From: Candidatus Nitrosopumilus sp.
Lineage (GTDB): Archaea > Thermoproteota > Nitrososphaeria > Nitrososphaerales > Nitrosopumilaceae
Length of the DNA: 22,900 nucleotides
Direction: 5' to 3'
Assembly: GCA_029864805.1 (NCBI GenBank)
Contig: JAOTSS010000029.1
Span: 1 to 22,900, forward strand
The position numbers were made by a program, and so were the translations under genes. The notes beneath the pieces were generated by a model. That model searched no databases. It was not told the origin of the DNA and was given only the letters and a program-made list of their open reading frames with translations. Of the stretch, positions 1-5,912 are shown piece by piece (the first letter of the stretch is position 1; each line of letters starts with the position of its first letter).

Positions 1-2
1 AA

Positions 3-110
3 TATCTAGAAGTCGAGAAAGAGGTTGAGATGATTAAAGAAATATCAAGCAGTCAATCCATCATACTTGAACGATTTTGTATCCATGTTGCAGTCAAGAT
101 GAAATCGTAA
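3..110 (+). CDS. possible 3' end of a gene cut by the window edge
   Basis: An open frame enters from the left edge and stops at TAA 108-110, giving 35 codons. The product is charged and helix-like (it begins YLEVEKEVEMIKEI). It overlaps, on the opposite strand, the zinc-ribbon gene at 45-224, whose Cys pattern is much stronger evidence of coding. The frame is therefore either the genuine end of a convergent gene or an antisense shadow. I cannot decide without the upstream sequence and make no functional call. Confidence 0.25.
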   Translation, partial: YLEVEKEVEMIKEISSSQSIILERFCIHVAVKMKS

Positions 111-224
111 ATCAGATTTACGATTACACAAGGAGCATGAAAATTGTATGGTTTCCCTACATTTTTCACACATATCGTAATTCATCAGTGAGTTACCGCA
201 TTTTCTGCAGCTTTCATCAGGCAT
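45..224 (-). CDS. small zinc-ribbon protein (59 aa)
   Basis: ATG at 224-222 reads to TGA at 47-45. The protein has three CxxC knuckles, C6-x2-C9, C19-x2-C22 and C30-x2-C33, followed by H42 and C46, so it can hold one or two zinc ions; there is no membrane segment. The start lies one base after the TAG of the roadblock-like gene (226-642), so the two form an operon read from the promoter near 667. Such tiny zinc proteins are common in Thaumarchaeota and are often guessed to bind nucleic acid or proteins, but nothing here gives a target. The Cys spacing makes coding very likely; the function is unknown. Confidence 0.8.
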   Translation of the reverse strand: MPDESCRKCGNSLMNYDMCEKCRETIQFSCSLCNRKSDLRFHLDCNMDTKSFKYDGLTA

Positions 225-225
225 G

Positions 226-642
226 CTATCCCACCATTACATTAGAGGTAGGGGCATGAAATCCTGACACCAATGAAGATATGTTGGTAGAGAATTGTTT
301 TACATCTACGTTGACATTGGAAATAACCAACAAAACTTCTTCATCCAGATTACAGACAAATTCCACATGAGATTCTCGCATGGTTATTGTCTGATGAAAA
401 GGGCTGAGTTTTTGATCAAATTCCTTCATCATGGTTGTTTGCAACGAACGTTGCATTGCAATCATTTCTAATTGGCTGCCAGAAATACAGCTCAAATCCG
501 TATCTTTTGCAAACTTACTTTCTACCACTCTTCCATTCTTATTTATTATTGCAACAAGATCAACATCTTTGTTCATTAGAAATACAGCATTACATAATTC
601 CGATTTTTTGATGAACATTTTATATTCATTATTTGTTTTCAT
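226..642 (-). CDS. roadblock-like small protein, thaumarchaeal family (DUF6659-like)
   Basis: This is a 138-residue soluble protein with no signal peptide. The central part reads like a roadblock/profilin-type fold: a strand ending in NKNGRVVES, a long helix carrying QLEMIAMQRSLQ, then strands around TITMRESHVEFV and EEVLLVISN. It shares this layout with the protein at 17035-17421 (hydrophobic strand, N-x2-GR, helix with E/L, basic residues, H-x-hydrophobic strands), so the two look like paralogues. I recall this type being listed as DUF6659, which I could not check. Roadblock-type proteins in prokaryotes often partner small GTPases, but no GTPase is nearby. It heads an operon with the zinc ribbon at 45-224. 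A TATA-like box 25 bases upstream indicates a leaderless transcript. Confidence 0.75.
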   Translation of the reverse strand: MKTNNEYKMFIKKSELCNAVFLMNKDVDLVAIINKNGRVVESKFAKDTDLSCISGSQLEMIAMQRSLQTTMMKEFDQKLSPFHQTITMRESHVEFVCNLDEEVLLVISNVNVDVKQFSTNISSLVSGFHAPTSNVMVG

Positions 643-662
643 GCTTTGTCTTGCGTAATTAG

Positions 663-670
663 ATATTTAT
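663..670 (-). promoter_or_regulatory. TATA-like box for the 642 (-) gene
   Basis: Read on the minus strand this is ATAAATAT, centred about 25 bases before the ATG at 642. That spacing puts the transcription start at or next to the start codon, as expected for archaeal leaderless mRNA. Confidence 0.5.
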
Positions 671-677
671 GCATCCT

Positions 678-701
678 GTTATCTTTGTTAACAAAGATAA
701 C
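678..701. promoter_or_regulatory. 24-bp perfect palindrome, probable operator
   Basis: The half-site GTTATCTTTGTT is followed directly by its exact reverse complement with no spacer and no mismatch. It sits between two divergent TATA-like boxes (663-670 on minus, 702-710 on plus), so a bound protein could affect both promoters. The plus-strand gene begins with a ribbon-helix-helix-like domain, a fold that usually binds palindromes as a dimer of dimers. Autoregulation is the simplest reading but is inferred. Its place between promoters and lack of a downstream T-run argue against a terminator. Confidence 0.6.
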
Positions 702-710
702 GCTTAATAT
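702..710 (+). promoter_or_regulatory. TATA-like box for the RHH regulator gene
   Basis: The sequence GCTTAATAT is centred about 25 bases before the ATG at 732. This supports that ATG as a leaderless start and disfavours the TTG at 717, which would lie in untranscribed promoter DNA. Confidence 0.45.
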
Positions 711-731
711 TCAGACTTGTTTTATTCTAGC

Positions 732-1244
732 ATGGGAAATCCTTTAGGTTTTAGATTACGTGATGAAGACCAGGAGGAGTTTTTGGAAATTGTCGATCAA
801 GATGGCATGTCAGTATCATCACTTACTGCAAAGATTGTTCATGACTGGTTGAGGTTTAGAAGATCAAAACAGACCAGGGGGGATATTACACTTGCAAGTA
901 AAATCCTAAAGAGTAGACATGACGCCATTCAGAAAAAAATGATTCCCAAGATAGTGAAAGGAGATTCAAAATACATCCTCTCTGAAATGCAGTTTCAGGT
1001 AGACAACCTGGATTTTAAAGAACTTACCAAAAGAATCACAGAATGGAACAAAGAAAACGGGTTGGTGTTTGTAATGCGAAATAGAGAGGGCAGTAAGGTA
1101 TTCATGCAAAAACATGATCTGGGCATAGTTTGGTCTGAAATTCAATGTAAGATGTATTGTATGATGTACGAATGCATAGGAGAAACAATATTATCAAAAA
1201 AATTTGAGAAGAATTCGTTTAGTTTTGAGATTGTATCTCATTAA
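732..1244 (+). CDS. ribbon-helix-helix-type transcription regulator with C-terminal sensor-like domain
   Basis: The frame is open from a TTG at 717, but the ATG at 732 fits the TATA spacing and gives 170 residues. Residues 5-42 match the RHH (CopG/MetJ/Arc) pattern: a short strand GFRLRDED, a helix EEFLEIVDQDG, a turn MSVSS and a second helix LTAKIVHDWLRF. The remaining ~125 residues form a mixed alpha/beta domain with a HDLGIVWSEIQ helix that may sense a ligand or mediate oligomers; I do not recognise its family. There is no membrane segment. The gene is divergent from the roadblock/zinc-ribbon operon across a 24-bp palindrome, which suggests it controls that operon and itself. Its TAA shares four bases with the TAA of the small minus-strand gene at 1241. 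Confidence 0.65.
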   Translation: MGNPLGFRLRDEDQEEFLEIVDQDGMSVSSLTAKIVHDWLRFRRSKQTRGDITLASKILKSRHDAIQKKMIPKIVKGDSKYILSEMQFQVDNLDFKELTKRITEWNKENGLVFVMRNREGSKVFMQKHDLGIVWSEIQCKMYCMMYECIGETILSKKFEKNSFSFEIVSH

Positions 1245-1393
1245 CCCTCTTTATATAAAAAATGCTTGAAGTTGAAGAAGATAGGAAATCTCTTAATTTT
1301 ATCTCTAGTTACTTTTTCTATGATGCCATGAGAACCGTTCTTGAGGTAAATCTTGGTTTCTTTGACTGAAATTGAAACCCAGTAATCTCTCAA
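1241..1393 (-). CDS. small protein, SISVK-type micro-protein A (start uncertain, possible frameshift)
   Basis: An open minus-strand frame ends at TAA 1243-1241 and is open back to about 1449. The part from NHYHVKIL through SISVKETKIYLKNGSHG resembles the 45-residue protein at 3157-3294 (NHYNIEF...SISVKNSKIIFKDNHD), so it is probably real. The first in-frame start, TTG at 1393, would cut off the NHY segment. A TTG at 1437 in another frame reads IVSEEEE into a GAA repeat; a one-base slip in that repeat would join it to NHYHVK. The gene may therefore be frameshifted in the window, or start at an unusual codon. It follows the membrane protein gene 1434-1814 closely, as in an operon. No function is known. 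Confidence 0.45.
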   Translation of the reverse strand: MRDYWVSISVKETKIYLKNGSHGIIEKVTRDKIKRFPIFFNFKHFLYKEG

Positions 1394-1433
1394 AATTTTT
1401 ACATGATAATGATTTCTTCTTCTTCTGATACAA

Positions 1434-1814
1434 TCAACCTCCAGTTTGGTCTATTACTCTTTGAGTTATTTCAGGAGTAATCCAATCGTCCATGTTTTTG
1501 TCACATTTTTTTAGACTGAATTCTTTGGTTATTCTATTCAATTCATTTTGATACTCATTGTTAATTTTTTCAGATTCTTCAAAAGAGAACTGGTTTGGAT
1601 TAAGAACATATCGTTTCATGTCGTTTCTTGCTTGGATCATTTGATTTGTCAATATTTCACATTGAGATAACTTGGGATTCATGTTAATTTTTCCATATTC
1701 TTTTTCAAATTCAAAATCTGAATATCCGCCCCCTCCAATTACAATCATAAGAATTACTACTGGAATTCCAACTACTATTCCAATTACTAGATCTTTTTTC
1801 ACATATCTAATCAT
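1434..1814 (-). CDS. small single-span membrane protein, function unknown
   Basis: This 126-residue protein starts with a short basic stretch (MIRYVKK) and one strongly hydrophobic segment, roughly residues 9-28 (IVIGIVV...IVIGGGG), then a hydrophilic tail with two Cys (C53, C104) and a helical, Glu/Asn-rich middle. The most likely topology is an N-terminal anchor with the tail outside the cell. No lipobox or catalytic motif is visible. The ATG at 1814 is the only good start. The stop is next to the open frame of the micro-protein gene at 1241-1393, so the two may be co-transcribed. I do not recognise the family. Confidence 0.6.
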   Translation of the reverse strand: MIRYVKKDLVIGIVVGIPVVILMIVIGGGGYSDFEFEKEYGKINMNPKLSQCEILTNQMIQARNDMKRYVLNPNQFSFEESEKINNEYQNELNRITKEFSLKKCDKNMDDWITPEITQRVIDQTGG

Positions 1815-1842
1815 ACAATCTAAACGAAAAACATTACGACCT

Positions 1843-1877
1843 TACCCTATGTTTTACCTTCCAAAACTGGTAGGGTA
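1843..1877. repeat. interrupted inverted repeat between divergent small genes
   Basis: Arms TACCCTA (1843-1849) and TAGGGTA (1871-1877) are perfect complements. Inside them GTTTT (1851-1855) pairs with AAAAC (1863-1867) around a 7-base loop. It lies 30-60 bases upstream of the membrane protein gene at 1814. It could be an operator or an RNA hairpin; no T-run follows in either direction that would make a convincing terminator. Confidence 0.4.
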
Positions 1878-1983
1878 TCATTTTATTGATAGTCTATAAT
1901 AAGGGAAATAACTTACTCTTACCGTAAAAACCCAATATCGCCTAAGTGAGGATCCAGGTTGATTTGTTGGAGGAGGGCTAAGA

Positions 1984-2118
1984 ATGAATCATCATTGTTC
2001 GGTTGGCGTGAACAGAAAAACTAACAATGATTGTACTCTGTATTTTGCTGAACCAAACAATGTTACCATGAAAATTAAAAGAATGGTGAATTTTTGGAAT
2101 GATGTTGATGTAAAGTAA
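1984..2118 (+). CDS. possible 44-aa small protein with strong ribosome site
   Basis: ATG at 1984 reads 44 codons to TAA 2116-2118. GGAGGAGGG at 1969-1977 lies 6 bases before the start and is one of the clearest Shine-Dalgarno matches in the window, which is unusual where most genes look leaderless. The product is hydrophilic with two Cys and ends with FWNDVDVK; there is no recognisable domain. The opposite-strand frame through 1978-2262 lacks support. The ribosome site argues for translation; the short length and unknown family keep confidence low. Confidence 0.35.
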   Translation: MNHHCSVGVNRKTNNDCTLYFAEPNNVTMKIKRMVNFWNDVDVK

Positions 2119-2154
2119 TCCAATCTTAAGTATTAGAAAAACAACATACAATCT

Positions 2155-2541
2155 GTGAACCAATACAATGTAATTCTTGTTGTGGGAATTAGTGCAATTG
2201 CAATAATGGCAATAATTTTTGGTGCTGATACTTTGAAATTGTCTGTTTCTGTACAAGATCACGATATTTTTGTTGATCCAATTTTAGATAAACAAAGCTT
2301 GTTTGTAATGGGGCGGGTGACAATTCAAAATACTGGGCATCAACCACTAACTAACGTTCATGTAAATTTTGGAGCAGGTGACACATTGGATTTGGGAACT
2401 CTAAAAGTGGGCCAGAAAATTATAGTATCGCCGCCTCCTGAAAATCCAATGGAATTTGTGATGATCAGTGCCGATGATGGTATTTTTGTAAATAAAGCAT
2501 ATCGTGAGTTACCAAAAATGGTTGGCATGATGGGCTCTTAG
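2155..2541 (+). CDS. membrane-anchored secreted protein with beta-sandwich-like domain
   Basis: GTG at 2155 gives a 128-residue protein. Residues about 4-23 (YNVILVVGISAIAIMAIIFG) form an N-terminal membrane anchor or uncleaved signal. The rest looks like an all-beta Ig/CARDB-like domain: VMGRVTIQNTGHQPLTNVHVNFGAGD has the usual pattern of a conserved-Asn strand pair seen in such domains. A Pro-rich loop (SPPPENP) follows. A TATA-like TTAAGTATT about 26 bases before the GTG supports this start. It is probably displayed outside the membrane. No enzyme motif is seen, and neighbours give no pathway. Confidence 0.6.
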   Translation: MNQYNVILVVGISAIAIMAIIFGADTLKLSVSVQDHDIFVDPILDKQSLFVMGRVTIQNTGHQPLTNVHVNFGAGDTLDLGTLKVGQKIIVSPPPENPMEFVMISADDGIFVNKAYRELPKMVGMMGS

Positions 2542-2643
2542 GATTATTTTTAGTTCGTTATGGAGATGGATGTACTAATCTTTGAGTAATTTTATGTTGT
2601 AGTGATTTTTTCATCTCACAAAGGTTATTTTAAAAATTTCAAC

Positions 2644-2784
2644 ATGGACAAAAGTATCGAAATGCTTTTAGATTATTATCCGAAGTTTTTAGATACACAC
2701 GAGAAGCAGGTTCACATGATGTTTGACTCTTGGGTCTAACAAGAGATCGTCCTGTTCCTCGGTGGTAATATATCTCGTTTTTGA
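2644..2784 (+). pseudogene. possible gene remnant with internal stop
   Basis: ATG at 2644 reads 31 protein-like codons (ending HEKQVHMMFDSWV) to TAA 2737-2739, and the same frame continues as QEIVLFLGGNISRF to TGA 2782-2784. The composition (helical, aromatic-rich) looks like a real protein rather than intergenic DNA, and a TATA-like TTTTAAAAAT precedes the ATG. It is read as either a decayed gene or a 31-residue peptide gene. The opposite frame (2639-2821) looks like a shadow. Evidence is weak. Confidence 0.25.
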
Positions 2785-2904
2785 CTAAAAAGGAATGCGT
2801 ATAATTTGTTAGACAAGTCATTAACGATTATTATCCACGCCATGATCTTAAACACTTTCTAACAACCAATTTTTCGGTTAACATTTAGATCAATCAATAA
2901 TTCT

Positions 2905-3123
2905 ATGCGTAAGAGAGAGAAGATGATGAAGGAAGATCTAAAGGAACGGTTCCTCATGGATGGGATGACTGTATATCTGGTCTCTATTACGTCTGGATAT
3001 GATTTCAAGATTGTCTAAAGATACTTCAATGAATGGGCTAATGAAATTATAGAGGCTGAAGAGCATAAAACCTGGATGGATAGAGAGACGCACATCAGTA
3101 GATATGTACCATTTTCCTTGTAG
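2905..3123 (+). pseudogene. possible gene remnant, one in-frame TAA
   Basis: ATG at 2905 reads 37 codons (Lys/Glu-rich, then MTVYLVSITSGYDFKIV) to TAA 3016-3018. The same frame then continues for 34 codons beginning RYFNEWANEIIEAEEH to TAG 3121-3123. The two halves read as one amphipathic helical protein of about 72 residues interrupted by a single stop. An opposing minus-strand frame at 2938-3144 is open but has unconvincing composition. Together with 2644-2784 and the broken HAD gene, this makes 2640-3900 look like a decaying stretch. Family not recognised. Confidence 0.3.
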
Positions 3124-3156
3124 TACTATCTTTTCATATGACATGTTCTTTACAAA

Positions 3157-3294
3157 TCATTCTTTTTTTTGTGATTCTGAGAATTGATCATGATTGTCTT
3201 TGAAAATTATTTTAGAATTTTTTACAGAAATTGAATGACCACATCCTTTTTGAAATTCAATGTTGTAGTGGTTTGATTTGTCTTTGAGTGTCAT
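3157..3294 (-). CDS. small protein, SISVK-type micro-protein B (45 aa)
   Basis: ATG at 3294-3292 overlaps the TGA of the HAD gene (ATGA), and the frame ends at TGA 3159-3157. The 45-residue product has NHYNIEF, then GCGHSISVKNSKIIFKDN and a charged tail. It resembles the product of 1241-1393 over the NHY and SISVK segments. The four-base overlap indicates translation coupled to the upstream HAD gene, which is itself broken. Two copies in 2 kb suggest a small thaumarchaeal family. Function unknown. Confidence 0.5.
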   Translation of the reverse strand: MTLKDKSNHYNIEFQKGCGHSISVKNSKIIFKDNHDQFSESQKKE

Positions 3295-3899
3295 AAAATT
3301 TTTAGATCATTCAAATCCGCAATCAGATGAATCGTGTCAGTAAAATGAATTGCTTTCATTCCAAAATTTTTTGCAGTATTGACATTTGACAACCTGTCAT
3401 CAACAAACAATACTTTCTCTTTTGGATATGGTATTTTTTCTGTTACATGCTCAAATATTGCCTTATCTGGTTTTTCCATATTAATCTCATATGAGAGAAA
3501 TTGATAGTCAAAATAACTCATGTCAATTAATTCCTCAACGGCAGAGTGCATGACTGAAGCGGTGTTGGAAAGAATGCCCATCTTGATATTTTTCTTTTGT
3601 AATTGCTTGATTACGGTAATAATTGAATTATCTATGTTAATTTTTGATTTAAAAAAATCATTAATCAAAGAGTATTTGGCATTTGACAGTTCTTTTGAAT
3701 TTATCTGCATTCCAATTTTTTGCCACATTTCTTGTTCAGAAATTTTCCCTAAACGTAGATTTGGCAACTCTTTCTTGCATTCATCAGCCAAACGCTGTTC
3801 AGATAATCCTAACCTATTTGCAATATTGCTGAAAAGTCACCTGTCTTTCCACTTGAAAAACACACCGCCAATATCAAAAAGAATTACTTGGATGTGCAT
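3291..3899 (-). pseudogene. HAD-superfamily hydrolase, interrupted by one in-frame TGA
   Basis: ATG at 3899 opens with MHIQVILFDIGGVFF, which is HAD motif I (nucleophile Asp in D-x-G-G-V, as in HAD-IA proteins). After 20 codons a TGA (3839-3837) interrupts, and the same frame continues LFSNIANRLGLSEQRLADE into a long open frame. Downstream are motif II (GILSNTA), the motif III Lys (EKPDKAIF) and motif IV (LFVDDR). Reading through the stop gives 202 residues, a normal size for a HAD-IA phosphatase. A TTG at 3791 could start a 166-residue fragment, but it would lack the nucleophile and be inactive as a phosphatase. A recent nonsense mutation, a sequencing error or readthrough are all possible; selenocysteine use is not expected here. 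Confidence 0.7.
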
Positions 3900-4055
3900 A
3901 CTTGTTGTAAATGGATTTCCTCATTTAACTAATGTCCAACAAAATATCATTGATCATTACTTTGGCTATGTCACATTTCTAGGCTGTAAAGAGAGGGGAC
4001 TGCCTTTTACTTATAATTGATAATATCCTTTACAATTATTGTGTTAAACCATTAG

Positions 4056-4064
4056 TATTATATC
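4056..4064 (+). promoter_or_regulatory. TATA-like box before the gat leader ORF
   Basis: TATTATATC is centred about 25 bases before the ATG at 4085, so transcription could begin at that small ORF. A second TATA-like stretch (CAATATATTG, about 4150-4159) is centred about 46 bases before the gatC ATG and could give a ~20-base leader instead. Confidence 0.4.
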
Positions 4065-4084
4065 AAAGAAATCTGATTTTCCAC

Positions 4085-4207
4085 ATGATGACAATAAAAG
4101 TACGATTTTTTGATAATTTTCAGGAACAAATTACCATACATCAAGTAAAAAATACAATATATTGCAAATCTACACAAATCAGCATTACCGGTGAAACAGT
4201 ATGGTAA
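4085..4207 (+). CDS. possible 40-aa leader ORF overlapping gatC
   Basis: ATG at 4085 reads 40 codons to TAA 4205-4207, overlapping the gatC start (ATG 4201) by seven bases in the arrangement ATGGTAA. The product begins MMTIKVRFFDNFQEQITI and has no known domain. A TATA-like box sits about 25 bases before its ATG. If translated, it would couple to gatC. The same ATGGTAA overlap joins the two Lrp-like genes at 16296. It may also be chance. Confidence 0.25.
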   Translation: MMTIKVRFFDNFQEQITIHQVKNTIYCKSTQISITGETVW

Positions 4208-4470
4208 CGTCTGAAGAAATAGAACGTGTCTCCAAATTAATGAAAATAGATGTTCAGGACCATAAAGAATATGTAGACAAAGTACATTCAATGATTGATT
4301 TTTTTGATGTGCTGGATTCTGCAGGGGTTGGCTCAGAGGAAATCTCAATGCAAGAGATTTCAATTTCTGATTTAAGAAAAGATGAACATATTGCATTTGA
4401 TGGTAAACTAATTGAAAAACTAAACCACTACAAAGGAACCTATGTCCGAGCTCCAAAGATGTCGTCATGA
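4201..4470 (+). CDS. gatC: Asp/Glu-tRNA amidotransferase subunit C
   Basis: This 89-residue protein has the GatC pattern: an N-terminal helix TSEEIERVSKLMKI, a second helix around YVDKVHSMIDFFDVLD, then an extended linker (RKDEHIAFDGK). GatC wraps the GatA-GatB interface and stabilises the complex, which converts Asp-tRNA(Asn) to Asn-tRNA(Asn), and Glu-tRNA(Gln) in some organisms. Archaea normally use GatDE for the glutamine route, so the asparagine route is the likely role here (family knowledge). It overlaps gatA by four bases (ATGA, 4467-4470). The length is typical. No strong ribosome site is seen before the ATG. Confidence 0.9.
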   Translation: MVTSEEIERVSKLMKIDVQDHKEYVDKVHSMIDFFDVLDSAGVGSEEISMQEISISDLRKDEHIAFDGKLIEKLNHYKGTYVRAPKMSS

Positions 4471-5912
4471 ATCTTAAAATCTCTGCTCTTGAGTATATTC
4501 AAGAGGTACAAAATGGAAATATTTCAGCTGAAGATTTTGTGGCAAAAACACTGGAGAGAATTCAAAGTATTGATGAAAAACTTCATGCTTTTCTATCCGT
4601 AAATGACAAAGCAGTAGAACAAGCAAGACAAATTGATAAGAAAATAAAATCAGGGGACAAAGTTGGTGAATGTTTTGGAATGCCAATATCCATCAAAGAT
4701 AACATGTGCATCAAAGATAACAAAACTACATGTGCGTCAAAGATGCTAAAAGATTTTGTTGCACCATATGATGCAACTGTGATTTCAAAACTAAAACAAC
4801 AAGATGCGATATTTGTTGGAAAGGCAAACATGGATGAATTTGCAATGGGGCTAACTACAGAATTCAGTGCATTTGGTCCAAGCAGTAATCCGTGGAATAC
4901 TGATTATGTGCCAGGTGGCTCTTCTGGCGGAAGTGCTGCATCCGTTAGTGCTTTTGAATGTGTTGCATCATTGGGTTCTGACACTGGAGGTTCTGTCAGA
5001 AATCCTGCCAGCTTTTGCTCAGTTGTTGGTTACAAGCCAACTTATGGGCTAATCAGCAGATATGGGCTTATATCATATGCCAACAGTATTGAGCAGATTG
5101 GCCCGTTAACTAGAACTGTAAAGGATACGGCGTTTATGCTAAATCTAATTTCAGGGTTGGATCCAAATGACAACACCACAATCAACAACCAAGATCAAGA
5201 TTATCTTTTAGGCATAGATTTAGGCATTGAAGGCAAGAAAATAGGCATAATTAAAGAAATGTTGGGGGATGGGACTTCAGCTGAAGTGCGTTCTGCCACA
5301 AAAGATGCAATCTCAAAGATGGAGGGTCTGGGGGCCATATGTGAGGAAGTATCACTTGACATGGTAAAATACTCAGTTGCAGCATATTACACCATAACTG
5401 CTACAGAAGCTGGTAGCAATCTTGCAAGGTATGATAATTTACGGTATGGTTACGATTTTTCAGTTGAAGGTTACGAGTTTAATTCATACATTTCAAAGGC
5501 GCGACAAATGTTTGGTCCTGAGGTTAAACGAAGAATGATCATCGGAGGATTTGTTCCATCAGCAGGTCAAGCTGGAAAATATTTTCTCAAGGCACTCAAA
5601 GTAAAAAATAAGCTCACTCGTGAAATTAGTGAAACGTTCAAAAAGTTTGATTTATTAATTGCACCAACAGTCCCAATTCTTCCGTTTAAAAAGGGAGAAA
5701 AAATCGATGACCCCGTTGCATTATTTCAAGTAGATATCAACACAGTAACTGCAAATCTTACTGGAAGACCTGCAATTTCAGTGCCGTTTGCAATGTCAAA
5801 TGGATTACCAATAGGAATGCAGTTAATAGCTGATTCCAACCAAGACAAACTATTACTGCAAGCAGCACACGCATTGGAACAAACTGTCACCTTGCCGGAG
5901 GTTCCAATATGA
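4467..5912 (+). CDS. gatA: Asp/Glu-tRNA amidotransferase subunit A (amidase)
   Basis: This 481-residue amidase-signature enzyme releases ammonia from glutamine and passes it to GatB. The Ser-cisSer-Lys triad is visible: K77 in PISIKDN, the cis-Ser in PGGSSGGSA (S152) and the nucleophile in SDTGGSVRNPA (S176). The 24-residue spacing between the two serines matches the family. GYKPTYGLISRYGLI and the C-terminal TGRPAISVPFAMSNGLPIGMQ are also typical of GatA. Length is complete. It overlaps gatC and gatB by four bases at each end, so the three are translated as a unit. No damage is visible. Confidence 0.95.
   Translation: MNLKISALEYIQEVQNGNISAEDFVAKTLERIQSIDEKLHAFLSVNDKAVEQARQIDKKIKSGDKVGECFGMPISIKDNMCIKDNKTTCASKMLKDFVAPYDATVISKLKQQDAIFVGKANMDEFAMGLTTEFSAFGPSSNPWNTDYVPGGSSGGSAASVSAFECVASLGSDTGGSVRNPASFCSVVGYKPTYGLISRYGLISYANSIEQIGPLTRTVKDTAFMLNLISGLDPNDNTTINNQDQDYLLGIDLGIEGKKIGIIKEMLGDGTSAEVRSATKDAISKMEGLGAICEEVSLDMVKYSVAAYYTITATEAGSNLARYDNLRYGYDFSVEGYEFNSYISKARQMFGPEVKRRMIIGGFVPSAGQAGKYFLKALKVKNKLTREISETFKKFDLLIAPTVPILPFKKGEKIDDPVALFQVDINTVTANLTGRPAISVPFAMSNGLPIGMQLIADSNQDKLLLQAAHALEQTVTLPEVPI

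Noticed and set aside
77..259. Plus-strand 60-codon frame
   Set aside because: It is antisense to the zinc-ribbon gene 45-224, whose CxxC pattern is far better evidence, and it has no promoter or recognisable motif.
678..701. Intrinsic terminator at the palindrome
   Set aside because: No T-run follows on either strand and the site lies between divergent promoters, not after genes.
2938..3144. Minus-strand 68-codon frame after micro-protein B
   Set aside because: Composition is less protein-like than the opposing plus-strand frame at 2905-3123, and no motif or ribosome site supports it. It cannot be fully excluded.
3520..4020. Plus-strand 166-codon frame across the HAD gene
   Set aside because: It is the mirror of the HAD coding strand; the opposite strand has all four HAD motifs, and this frame has none.
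4058..4468. Minus-strand frame antisense to gatC
   Set aside because: gatC is a clear family match with operon overlap; the antisense frame is Leu/His-rich noise.
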